DNA from: an uncultured Bacteroidales bacterium
Lineage (GTDB): Bacteria > Bacteroidota > Bacteroidia > Bacteroidales > Muribaculaceae
Assembly: GCA_902760865.1 (NCBI GenBank)
Contig: CACWID010000006.1
Span: 1-64,000 of the forward strand
Direction: 5' to 3'
DNA: 64,000 bases
Positions within the stretch are counted from its first letter, which is position 1, and each line of letters opens with the position of its first letter. This document shows positions 25,934 to 34,426 of this stretch, piece after piece. The notes beneath the pieces were generated by a model. That model saw only the letters and a list, made by a program, of their open reading frames with translations, did no database searches and had not been told where the DNA came from. The position numbers and the translations under genes were made by a program.

Positions 25934-27514
25934 ATGTACACTCAAGAGAACGGATTTTATATAGCCCACGGGCCGAACGGACCTATCAGCATCCTGGGCA
26001 AAATGGCCAACCGCCACGGCCTCATTGCCGGAGCGACGGGTACCGGTAAGACGGTAACCCTGCAGGTGATTGCCGAGAGCTTCTGCAAGGCCGGCGTGCC
26101 GTGCTTCATGGCCGACATGAAGGGGGACCTCTCGGGCGTGAGCCAGCCGGGCAAGCTGTCAAGCTTCATCGAGAAGAGGCTGCCGGAGTTCGGCATCGAC
26201 CAGGAGAGCCTCACGTTTGAAGGCTGCCCGGTGCGGTTCTATGACGTCTATGGCGAGCAGGGCATCCCGATGCGAGCCACCATCGGCGAGATGGGCCCCG
26301 ACCTGATGGCCCGCATCCTGGGCCTGAACGAGACGCAGACCGGCGTGCTCAACATCCTGTACCGCATCCTCGACGACAAGGGCATCCTGCTCGACGACTT
26401 GAAGGACCTGCGCAGCGCCCTGGACTGGCTGTCCAAGCACGCCAAGGAATACACCACCCAGTATGGCAATGTTTCCACCGCCAGCATCGGTGCCATCCAG
26501 CGTGCCCTGCTGCACCTCGAGAACCAGGGGGCCGACAAGTTCTTCGGCATCCCGTCGTTCAACATCATGGACCTGCTCGAGACCCGCGACGGCAAGGGCA
26601 TCCTGAGTGTTCTGGCCGCCGACAAGCTGATGCTGCAGCCCAAGCTCTATTCCACCTTCCTGTTGTGGCTGCTGAGCGAGCTCTACAGCACCCTGCCCGA
26701 GGTGGGCGACCAGGAGCTGCCCAAGCTGGTCTTCTTCTTTGACGAGGCCCACATGCTGTTCGAGGACACGAGCAAGGCTTTGACCGACAAGATTGAGCAG
26801 GTCATCCGCCTTATCCGCAGTAAGGGCGTCGGCATCTTCTTCATTTCACAGCTGCCCACCGACATCCCCGACGTGATCCTAGGCCAGCTGGGCAACCGCG
26901 TGCAGCATGCCCTGAGGGCCTACACGCCGCGCGACCAGAAGGCCGTCAAGGTGGCCGCCGAGACCTTCCGCGCCAACCCGGCATTCAAGACCGAGGAAGC
27001 CATCCTCGAGCTGGGGACGGGCGAGGCACTGGTGTCGTTCCTCGACGAGAAGGGCGCCCCCTGTGTCGTCGAGCGCGCCAAGGTGCTGTTCCCGTTGAGC
27101 CAGATCGGCGCCATCACCGAGGGCCAGCGCCTGGACATCATGAATGCCAATAAAGACATCAACGCCAAGTACAAGGAGGCAGGGGAGAGAGAAAGCGTCT
27201 TTGAGGTGTTCGCCCGCGAAGCCGAAGCCGAGGCCAAGGCTGCCGAGGAAGCCACCGCTGCCAAGGAGGCCGAAAAAGAGGAGAAGTCCAAGAAAAAGGA
27301 AAAAACCATCTGGGACAAGGTGTGGAAGTCTGTCGTCACCGCCGTGACCGGCACGCTGGCCACCATCCTAGGCAAGACCGTTGCCGACACCATCACGGGC
27401 AAGAAGAGCAAGAACACCAGCATCAAGGATGCCGCCGGACGCGCCGCCAAGAACGCCACCAGCGCCGCCGGACGCCAAATCCTGCGCGACATCCTCGGCA
27501 ACCTCACCAAGTGA
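25934..27514 (+). CDS. HerA/YjgR (DUF853) family ATPase
   Basis: 526 residues. Walker A GATGTGKTVTLQV (about 35-47), Walker B KLVFFFDEAHMLF (about 262-274) and a sensor region FISQLPTDIPDVILGQLGNR place it in the HerA/FtsK-type ATPase superfamily, YjgR/DUF853 branch. These are hexameric cytoplasmic ATPases whose cellular function is not well defined. The C-terminal tail (about 430-526) is unusual: an Ala/Glu/Lys-rich probable coiled coil (AEAEAKAAEEATAAKEAEKE) and a basic, Gly/Ala-rich end. It has its own promoter and terminator, and no nuclease partner is adjacent, which argues against a NurA-type repair pair. Confidence 0.88.
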   Translation: MYTQENGFYIAHGPNGPISILGKMANRHGLIAGATGTGKTVTLQVIAESFCKAGVPCFMADMKGDLSGVSQPGKLSSFIEKRLPEFGIDQESLTFEGCPVRFYDVYGEQGIPMRATIGEMGPDLMARILGLNETQTGVLNILYRILDDKGILLDDLKDLRSALDWLSKHAKEYTTQYGNVSTASIGAIQRALLHLENQGADKFFGIPSFNIMDLLETRDGKGILSVLAADKLMLQPKLYSTFLLWLLSELYSTLPEVGDQELPKLVFFFDEAHMLFEDTSKALTDKIEQVIRLIRSKGVGIFFISQLPTDIPDVILGQLGNRVQHALRAYTPRDQKAVKVAAETFRANPAFKTEEAILELGTGEALVSFLDEKGAPCVVERAKVLFPLSQIGAITEGQRLDIMNANKDINAKYKEAGERESVFEVFAREAEAEAKAAEEATAAKEAEKEEKSKKKEKTIWDKVWKSVVTAVTGTLATILGKTVADTITGKKSKNTSIKDAAGRAAKNATSAAGRQILRDILGNLTK

Positions 27515-27571
27515 CGCCCGCTCGCCCGCAATAACGTAAAGCAACCAGCAATATACCCGCTAAGGAAGCCA

Positions 27572-27620
27572 GGGGGCGTTGATGCCACTGCGATAATCAT
27601 CGGTAGCATCAACGCCCCCC
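27572..27620 (+). terminator. hairpin after the DUF853 gene
   Basis: Long inverted repeat GGGGGCGTTGATG.../...CATCAACGCCCCC spanning about 49 bases without a T-run. Its arms reuse the TTCAACGCCCCC-like word of 10110-10160, so it may be a mobile palindrome rather than a true terminator. Confidence 0.55.
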
Positions 27621-27684
27621 AGACACATCTTATCTATGAGGAGAAGCTAAAATGACCCCGCTATGGGTTTGTCGTTCTCACATT

Positions 27685-27724
27685 AAATCAATCGGTCCAG
27701 GAGATGCCCCCTGGACCGATTTTG
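27685..27724 (+). terminator. rho-independent terminator
   Basis: AAATCAATCGGTCCAGG / CCTGGACCGATTTT with loop AGATGCCC and a short T-run; probably bidirectional. Confidence 0.7.
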
Positions 27725-27956
27725 TGCTTAGTCATGATTTGCTTTATTTGTGTCGTAATGGTTGTCTTTATCTTTTCTCACGTCTTTCACTCACAGGCTT
27801 GCCGGCTGCCGTTACGATAGCAATGGTTTGAATTTTTCAGGTATCTGAGTGTTTTATTATTAATGTGCGGCAAAAGTCGTTGTCTTAAGTGTTGTGACAG
27901 CCGGCAAAGCCCAGTGAATGATTATTCAACATTATTACATAATTATTCTTTGTGTT
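27725..27956. other. intergenic with long inverted repeat
   Basis: No gene. GGCTTGCCGGCTG (27796-27808) and CAGCCGGCAAAGCC (27898-27911) are inverse copies with one extra base, separated by about 89 bases of AT-rich sequence, just beyond the 3' end of the XRE gene. Confidence 0.5.
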
Positions 27957-28487
27957 TTATGCTGGTTCAAATCTCTCAAATCGTCCGTCACTGTAGAAAA
28001 CGAAGATGTTGACCACGTGACGGTCGCCGTCATTTGACGATCCGCGCTTGGAGGTCCGGCCAGCTGCGCTACGCATCATGCTCTGCAGCGTCTCGGTCAT
28101 CGAGGACGGATTAGCGACGCGATGCTGGTTCTTGGAAGAAGGGCCCTGGAAGCCCATCAGCGAATCCTCGTCGAAGGAGATGGCCCGCTGACCCTTGTCC
28201 TCCTGATGAGAATCATTTCGATAATCGGCCGCTCCCATGTCGCCAGATTCATTTTGCGAAGAAGCACCCGAGAGGAGCATCTCGCCATCGCCGAACATGA
28301 GCCACATTATATTAAGGGAGGGATAGGCACGATGTATCTTCCCGATAACCTCATCGCTGACTTTCTTATTGCGACCGTTGAGCAACTGCGAAAGAGTAGG
28401 ACGAGGGATATCGCAATTGTCAGCGAACTGAGAATTGGAAATCCCAGCTTGCTCCAGAAAGTTTTTCAACCTAGTCACGATATCCAT
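27957..28487 (-). CDS. XRE-family helix-turn-helix protein
   Basis: 176 residues. The N-terminal Cro/CI-type helix-turn-helix covers about residues 3-62 (LEQAGISNSQFADNCDIPRP then LSQLLNGRNKKVSDEVIGKI). After a WLMFGDGEML hinge comes a polar, Ser/Asn-rich, probably disordered linker (about 75-150) and a short hydrophobic end VVNIFVFYSDGRFERFEPA. It is probably a cytoplasmic DNA-binding regulator; targets unknown. A GCTC-N4-GAGC palindrome lies between its promoter element and start, which would suit autoregulation. It borders the gene desert. Confidence 0.85.
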   Translation of the reverse strand: MDIVTRLKNFLEQAGISNSQFADNCDIPRPTLSQLLNGRNKKVSDEVIGKIHRAYPSLNIMWLMFGDGEMLLSGASSQNESGDMGAADYRNDSHQEDKGQRAISFDEDSLMGFQGPSSKNQHRVANPSSMTETLQSMMRSAAGRTSKRGSSNDGDRHVVNIFVFYSDGRFERFEPA

Positions 28488-28509
28488 TTTCGAACAATTT
28501 TTTAGTCAC

Positions 28510-28537
28510 GCTCAAACGAGCAAGAAAGCCAAATTTA
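28510..28537 (-). promoter_or_regulatory. promoter element and possible operator of the XRE gene
   Basis: TAAATTTG (28530-28537) on the minus strand, followed toward the gene by the palindrome GCTC AAAC GAGC (28510-28521). It is located where an autorepressor would block transcription. No TTG at 20 bases. Confidence 0.4.
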
Positions 28538-30109
28538 GGATCAGAAAATTTTCTGACTCGAAACAGCGACCCGGGAAACACCCCAAAATCGCCCCAAAAC
28601 TCAAAAATCGGATGTTTGCGATTCTTAATTTTGGGATTGCAAATTTAGAATGATTTTTTGAATTGACCAAATTTAAAAACGAAAATTTTAAAATTTGCAA
28701 TTAAATTTTCCAAAAACTGACAATTTATGGCATGTTTCAAAACCCAACAGATAAAACTTAAAATATACTTTAAGTATAGGTGACTAATACATTGATTATG
28801 TATGATTTACACGATTCAATAGATGCCAAAAACTCGCATTCACATCTGTACACCGATTATTTATAGCAATACTAGATGTTTTACTCGTAATTTACTGATT
28901 TTCTGCTAATTGTAGCATAGTTTAAAGAATGTTAATTCAATATTTTGCTGTTTTCGTAAACTTTACGGTCACAAATTTTCAATTTTTAAGATCTAGACGC
29001 AAATGCAAACTCACAATCCAGGCGGAAAACTGTCGATTTTCATCCCCTACCCCTCGTTTGAAAACGCAAACCAGAAGGGGTTTTCAAAGAAAAACACTGC
29101 GTTGGCAAAATACCATTTTTAGTTTTCTGAGAGCTCAACTCGATTTCCTTGCAAAATTCTTCAAGGAACCCTATCACAAGGCGAAATATCAGATTTTGAG
29201 CGATTCTAGCAAGGTAAACCAATTTCCAATATTAGACAAATCTCTAGGTTCTATCGTACATTTCGCATAGCTTCATCGCTATAAAACCGCATTGATTTTC
29301 ACTTCAAAAAAAATGAAAAATCGGGCAAAAACGGGACTTTTGCCCTCTCCTGGCCGGACAGGGCAAAATATGCCCCAAAAGTGACTTTTGGGGTCGATTT
29401 TCGGTAGTCGAGAGATGGGTTTTGGCGAGCAATTCTATCCCACCCCTCAAGTGGTTAGAGACAAAAATCGGGAGCCTAGAGGGGGTAGGTTTTTCTGAAA
29501 ATTCTGCCTCATTTTTCGTGCCGGGCACCCTGAATTTTCGACTTCAGGGTAAAATTTTCTGACCCAAAATCTGTGCCATTTTTTGAAATCTGGTCCTGCG
29601 CCCTACTCTTGCGGTCAAAATTGCCCAAAAAAATGATCAGAAAATTGGAGCGGAAATCCGCTTTTTCTTGATCCACATCACCTCATGGGCTTACCGAAAA
29701 TGGTCGTACATTGTCTCTGCCCGACAGATGTCTTTTTCTCCTCCACCAGACATCCAGGAGAGCGAATGGCGTCATGCAGTGAACCGCTCATCAGATTCAT
29801 CGGCGGCAAGGATTGACATGCGGCAGGATTATTTCTGTACCCCACGAAGGGGTCAAGGCAGCTCAGAACAATAGCAGGGGTTCCACTCGGCCATGCCTCG
29901 AGCAACCCCTGAATGGTGCATAGTCATCCCCACGGATTTTTATGACGGATCCTGATTGTTTTTCATGGGGAAGATAATAGCCCGGAAATGAATATTTATT
30001 GATTGGGCATCGGGAAAAAATTGCGCTCAACCCTCAGCCAGTTGAAAATTATTGACGTCCCAAAATTCTTATCCATATAGCGCAAGGAGCAAGGCCAAGA
30101 ATCCGCGAC
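28538..30109. other. gene desert, AT-rich
   Basis: About 1.6 kb with no credible coding frame on either strand; the longest frames (around 113 residues at 28929-29270) lack protein-like composition and promoters. Base composition is clearly more AT-rich up to about 29300 than in the flanks. It contains palindromic or repeated phrases, for example GGGCA...TGCCC with CCCCAAAAGT/ACTTTTGGGG (29357-29392), which echo 12220-12275, and a worn copy of the CAGGGGTT...AACCCCTG phrase (29875-29910) also present inside 2584-2902. It may be decayed DNA. Confidence 0.5.
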
Positions 30110-30340
30110 CCTCACGCTAGGACGCTAAGGCGCTAAGGTTTTTTAAAACAACTGAATCGTCTGAATTTTCTGATGGCATCCGCGTGCTTTTCCTCACGTT
30201 AGGGCGCTAAGGCGCTAAGGTTTATTTTTCTGCAGCAATGTAGAGACGCAAAATTTTGCGTCTCTAGGTTCAGGCATTGGGGCACGGGCTTGTGGTTGGA
30301 GACGCAAAATTTTGCGTCTCTACAGGGACCAACGCTGAGG
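30110..30340. repeat. composite dispersed palindromic repeat, copy C
   Basis: Two octamer blocks (CGCTAAGG-type, CTA at 30117, 30125, 30133 and again 30193-30220), the GGCATCCGCG word between them, then two perfect GAGACGCAAAA/TTTTGCGTCTC palindromes (30243-30264 and 30299-30320) joined by a spacer ending TGTGGTTG. Confidence 0.85.
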
Positions 30341-30378
30341 CTCCACGATAGGACGCCGTTTTTTTTGAAAATATGAAA

Positions 30379-30422
30379 AAACAAGAAATACAATCTATTT
30401 GTCTTTTTTGTATTTCTTGTTT
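30379..30422. repeat. inverted repeat AAACAAGAAATACAA
   Basis: Perfect 15-bp arms (30379-30393 and 30408-30422) with a 14-base loop, immediately beyond the 3' end of uvrA. Relatives are at 45319-45394 and 60588-60670. It may serve as a terminator. Confidence 0.7.
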
Positions 30423-30459
30423 TCTGATATTGTTGCGGGGGCCACGTCATGTCGAGGCC

Positions 30460-33300
30460 CTACGGATTATGTGTGAGTTCTTGTTTGAGGAAGCGGCCCG
30501 TGATCGAGTTCTCGCATTGTATGACTTGTTCGGGGGTTCCGGTGGCGACAACCTGTCCTCCACCCCGCCCGCCCTCGGGGCCCATGTCGATAATGTAGTC
30601 GGCGCACTTGATCACATCCAGGTTGTGCTCGATGACGATGACCGTGTTTCCCTTATCGACAAGCCTGTTGAGCACGCCGAGCAGCACCTTGATGTCCTCG
30701 AAGTGCAGACCCGTCGTCGGCTCGTCGAGGATATAGACGGTCTTGCCGGTGTCCTTCTTGGCCAGTTCGCAGGCCAGCTTCACGCGCTGGCACTCGCCGC
30801 CAGAGAGCGTGCTTGAGGGCTGTCCCAGCTTGATGTAGCCCAGTCCCACGTCTTGCAGGACCTTGATCTTGCGCAGGATCGACGGCACGGCGTCAAAGAA
30901 CTCCACCGCCTGATTGATGGTCATGTCGAGCACGTCGGCAATGGATTTGCCCTTGAACTTGACCTCGAGCGTCTCACGGTTATATCGCTTGCCGCCGCAC
31001 TCCTCACAGGGCACCAGCACGTCGGGCAGGAAGTTCATCTCCACCGCCTTGTAGCCGTTGCCGTTGCACTTCTCGCATCGTCCGCCACTGGTGTTGAACG
31101 AGAAACGGCCAGGCTTGTAGGCGCGGATTTTGGACTCCGGCAGGTTGACGAAGAGGTTGCGGATATCGGTGAACACGCCGGTATAGGTGGCGGCATTGGA
31201 GCGCGGAGTGCGTCCCAGCGGCGCCTGGTCGACAGTGACCACCTTGTCCACGTGCTCCAGTCCGCTGACTGCCGCATAGGGCATGGGCGCCGTGTGGGAA
31301 CGGTAGAGGCGCTGGCTCAGGATGGGCTGCAGCGTGGCATTGACCAGCGTTGACTTGCCACTGCCGCTGACTCCCGTGACACAGATGAACGTCCCCAGCG
31401 GGAACGTCACGCTGACGTCCTTGAGGTTGTTGCCGGTACAGCCCTTGAGGCGCAGCATCTTGCCACTGCCCTCGCGCCGCTGTGCCGGGACCTCGATGGC
31501 GCGCGTGCCGTTCAGGTAGTCGGCGGTGAGCGTGTGCTGCTGGAGCAACTCTGCCGGAGTGCCGACAAACACGACATGGCCGCCCTTGCGCCCTGCCAGC
31601 GGACCGATGTCGATGACATAGTCGGCCTGGAGCATCATCTCCTTGTCATGCTCCACGACAAGGATGGTGTTACCGTCGTCACGCAGGGTCTTCAAAGCAT
31701 CGAGCAGGCGCTGGTTGTCGCGTTGGTGCAGGCCGATGGACGGTTCGTCGAGGATGTAGAGCACGTTGACCAGGCGTGAGCCGATCTGGGTCGCGAGCCT
31801 GATGCGCTGGCTCTCGCCACCCGACAACGACGCCGAGTTGCGGTTCAGCGACATGTAGTCGAGTCCCACCTCGATGAGGAAGCTGAGCCTTGAGCCGATT
31901 TCCTTGACGATTTCGCGCGCGATTTCCCATTGGGTCGTCGTCACGTGATTGTGGAGGTCTTGAATCCACTCTTGCAGCTCACTGATGTCCATGGCTGCGA
32001 GTTGGGCGATGTTCTTGTCATTGAGGCGGAAGTGGAGTGCCTCGCGGTTGAGGCGTGCGCCACCGCACTCGGGGCACACGGCGCGCGAGAAAAATTGCCC
32101 GGCCCACTTCTGTGCCGCGCTGGTGGCGGTGTCGTCCTGCTGCATCTCGATGTACTTGACCAGACCGTCGAAGGTGAGGAAGTAGTTGCTTGTCGATAGC
32201 GTCTCGGTGCGCAGGCTCAGTCGCTCGTTGGTGCCGTTGAGGATGTCGTTCAGGGCCTCCTCGGGGAGTTCCTCAAGGGGCGTGTCGAGCGTACAGCCGT
32301 ATTTTTCACAGATGGCTTGAATCTGCCAGAAAATCTGTACATTCTTGTATTTGCCCAAGGGCAGGATGCCGCCGGCACGGATGCTGAGCGACTTGTCGGG
32401 CATGATCTTGTCACGGTCAATGAGATTGACGTAGCCCAGGCCCTTGCAATGGGGGCAGGCTCCCAGCGGCGAGTTGAAGGAGAAGTTGTGGGGCGCAGGC
32501 TCCAGATAGGACAGTCCCGTGGCGGGGTCCATGAGCGAGCGGCTGTAGTAGCCCACCTCGTCGGTGTCGGCGTCGAGAATCATCAGCTGCCCGTTGCCCT
32601 GCTTGAAAGCCAGTTCGGCGGTGTCGGCCAGCCGCTTGAGGTCCTTGTCGGCGACCTTGAGGCGGTCCACCACGAGCTCCACGCTGTGATTGACATAGCG
32701 GTCAAGCTTCATGCCGAACGTAATCTCGCGGAGCGTACCATCGACGCGGACGTTGATGTACCCCTTCTTGCGCAGGTTCTCGAACAGGTCCTTGTAGTGT
32801 CCCTTGCGGTTCTTGACCAGGGGGGCGAGGACATAGATCCTGTGGCCCTGATAGCGCTCCAGGATGAGGTTCAGGATTTTCTCGGTCGTGTATTTGACCA
32901 TGCGCTCGCCGGACAGGTAGGAATAGGCGTCGGCCGCACGGGCATAGAGCAACCTGAGGTAGTCATAGACCTCGGTGGTGGTGCCTACCGTGCTGCGGGG
33001 GTTGCGGTTGACGGTCTTCTGCCCTATCGAGATGACGGGGCACAGGCCGGAAATCTTATCCACGTTGGGGCGCTCGAGGATGCCCATCATGTTGCGGGCA
33101 TAGGACGAGAAAGTCTCTAGATAGCGCCGTTGCCCCTCGGCAAACACCGTGTCGAACGCCAGCGACGACTTGCCGCTGCCGCTCAACCCGGTGATGACGG
33201 TGAGTCGATAGTGGGGAATCTCCACATCTATGTTCTTGAGGTTGTGGACCCTTGCTCCCAGCACCTCAACGCAGTCTATTTCCTGACCGTTAAGTTTCAT
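30460..33300 (-). CDS. uvrA: excinuclease ABC subunit A
   Basis: 946 residues, full length. UvrA is the damage-recognition ATPase of nucleotide excision repair, working as a dimer with UvrB in the cytoplasm. Two ABC-type nucleotide sites are visible: Walker A GLSGSGKSS (about 38) and GVSGSGKST (about 640), with signature motifs LSGGESQRIRLA and LSGGECQRVKLA and Walker B ILDEPS/ILDEPTTGLH. Zinc-finger cysteines occur as CPHCKGLG, CPECGGARL and CEKCNGNG...CEECGGKR. The lytic transglycosylase gene ends 93 bases upstream on the same strand, with tandem arrays between. Confidence 0.96.
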   Translation of the reverse strand: MKLNGQEIDCVEVLGARVHNLKNIDVEIPHYRLTVITGLSGSGKSSLAFDTVFAEGQRRYLETFSSYARNMMGILERPNVDKISGLCPVISIGQKTVNRNPRSTVGTTTEVYDYLRLLYARAADAYSYLSGERMVKYTTEKILNLILERYQGHRIYVLAPLVKNRKGHYKDLFENLRKKGYINVRVDGTLREITFGMKLDRYVNHSVELVVDRLKVADKDLKRLADTAELAFKQGNGQLMILDADTDEVGYYSRSLMDPATGLSYLEPAPHNFSFNSPLGACPHCKGLGYVNLIDRDKIMPDKSLSIRAGGILPLGKYKNVQIFWQIQAICEKYGCTLDTPLEELPEEALNDILNGTNERLSLRTETLSTSNYFLTFDGLVKYIEMQQDDTATSAAQKWAGQFFSRAVCPECGGARLNREALHFRLNDKNIAQLAAMDISELQEWIQDLHNHVTTTQWEIAREIVKEIGSRLSFLIEVGLDYMSLNRNSASLSGGESQRIRLATQIGSRLVNVLYILDEPSIGLHQRDNQRLLDALKTLRDDGNTILVVEHDKEMMLQADYVIDIGPLAGRKGGHVVFVGTPAELLQQHTLTADYLNGTRAIEVPAQRREGSGKMLRLKGCTGNNLKDVSVTFPLGTFICVTGVSGSGKSTLVNATLQPILSQRLYRSHTAPMPYAAVSGLEHVDKVVTVDQAPLGRTPRSNAATYTGVFTDIRNLFVNLPESKIRAYKPGRFSFNTSGGRCEKCNGNGYKAVEMNFLPDVLVPCEECGGKRYNRETLEVKFKGKSIADVLDMTINQAVEFFDAVPSILRKIKVLQDVGLGYIKLGQPSSTLSGGECQRVKLACELAKKDTGKTVYILDEPTTGLHFEDIKVLLGVLNRLVDKGNTVIVIEHNLDVIKCADYIIDMGPEGGRGGGQVVATGTPEQVIQCENSITGRFLKQELTHNP

Positions 33301-33302
33301 TT

Positions 33303-33398
33303 CTAGTTCTCAGTTTTTTGTTTCTAGATAATCTAGACGATCTAGATGATCAAGAACCTCTCACTCCTAACTCCTAACTTCTCACTCCTAACTCTAGT
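33303..33398. repeat. nonamer plus heptamer arrays between uvrA and the transglycosylase gene
   Basis: CTAG at 33324, 33333 and 33342 (period 9), then CTAA/CTAG-type units at 33367, 33374, 33388 and 33394. The last unit contains the stop codon (33394-33396) of the transglycosylase gene. Confidence 0.8.
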
Positions 33399-34353
33399 CG
33401 ACGACCCAGTCCTTGTTATAGGCGGTATAGGTGCGCTTGCTGCGGTAGAGGTCGCTCTGCTTGGGGATGCGCACCTTGTAGGTCTTGCCGCTGGCGTTGG
33501 TGAGCTTGGTGGAGCGGATCCAGGGATTGGCCTCACGCAACTGGGCGTAGGTGATGCCCCTGGACTGGGCCCAATCGACCCAGCTGGCGACCGAGGAGGT
33601 CACATCGACAGTGGTGTAGCCCACCGGCTGGTAAAGGTTCTTGCGCGAGAAGCGGTAGCCGTAGCGCTTGGGCGATTCCATGATCAGCTTGTAGGCGATG
33701 ATACGGAAGACATACCTTGACGTCTCCTGCACCAGATAGAGATCGAAGGAGTTATCAACCTTCTGCTTGGTCAATTCACCGCTGATTTTTCCCATGCCGG
33801 CGTTGTAGCTGGCTGCGACGGTGGGCCAGTGGCCATATTTCTTGTAGGCGGCCTTGAGGTACTTGCACGCTGCGAGCGTCGATTTCTCGGGGTCGTACCG
33901 CTCGTCCACGTCGTCGTTCACTTCCAGTCCGTAGTCACGGCCTGTGCCCGCCAGCAGCTGCCACATGCCGGCAGCCTTGGCGCTGGAATAGGCATTATAG
34001 TCCATCGAACTCTCGGTGACGGCCAGATAGAGGAAATCCAGGGGCACTCCCTGTTCCTTCAAGATCTTGGCCAAGGCGGGGAAATAGCGGTTGGCGCGCT
34101 TGAAGCACAGTTCGGTCGTCGTCTGGCCGTAGATGATGCCGGTCAGCTCGCGGTCCAGGCGCTCGGCCATGTCCAAGCGGTCAAAACTGATCTTCTCGCC
34201 CGCAAAGGTGACACTCGTCGGGATGTCGGGACTCGCCGTGACGCCGAAAACCGGCGACGCCCCCTGGGGCTGGGAATACTCCCGCTTCAACTGGGCCTGC
34301 ATCGATACCGACGTCAGCAGCGCCATCACACCTATCAAAAATATCTTCTTCAT
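33394..34353 (-). CDS. secreted lytic transglycosylase (MltD-like)
   Basis: 319 residues from the ATG opening MKKIFLIGVMALLTSVSMQA (signal peptide); a GTG eight codons upstream is less likely. The SLT domain shows the catalytic glutamate in LAVTESSMDYNAYSS, then AAGMWQLLAGTGRDYGL and VAASYNAGMGKI, all family signatures. It cleaves peptidoglycan glycan strands to 1,6-anhydromuramyl products in the periplasm. The C-terminal part (REANPWIRSTKLTNASGKTY...VRIP) resembles a single LysM-type module. It lies between a T9SS-secreted protein and uvrA. Its stop codon is inside a heptamer array. Confidence 0.9.
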   Translation of the reverse strand: MKKIFLIGVMALLTSVSMQAQLKREYSQPQGASPVFGVTASPDIPTSVTFAGEKISFDRLDMAERLDRELTGIIYGQTTTELCFKRANRYFPALAKILKEQGVPLDFLYLAVTESSMDYNAYSSAKAAGMWQLLAGTGRDYGLEVNDDVDERYDPEKSTLAACKYLKAAYKKYGHWPTVAASYNAGMGKISGELTKQKVDNSFDLYLVQETSRYVFRIIAYKLIMESPKRYGYRFSRKNLYQPVGYTTVDVTSSVASWVDWAQSRGITYAQLREANPWIRSTKLTNASGKTYKVRIPKQSDLYRSKRTYTAYNKDWVVD

Positions 34354-34374
34354 ATCTATTTCAGAATCACTGTT

Positions 34375-34398
34375 CACTAATCACTAATCACTAATCGA
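34375..34398. repeat. heptamer array (CTAATCA x3)
   Basis: CTA at 34377, 34384 and 34391, exact period 7, between the stop of the T9SS protein gene and the transglycosylase start. Confidence 0.75.
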
Positions 34399-34426
34399 CA
34401 AATTGCGGCGACTGCCGCAATTTGTC

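Noticed and set aside
28929-29270. 113-residue open frame in the gene desert
   Set aside because: No promoter, composition unlike a protein (Phe/Lys/Arg/Gln-rich from AT-rich DNA), no recognisable pattern.
30373-30816. Plus-strand frame starting MKKQEIQSICLFC
   Set aside because: It starts in the AAACAAGAAATACAA hairpin and runs antisense into uvrA; not a gene.
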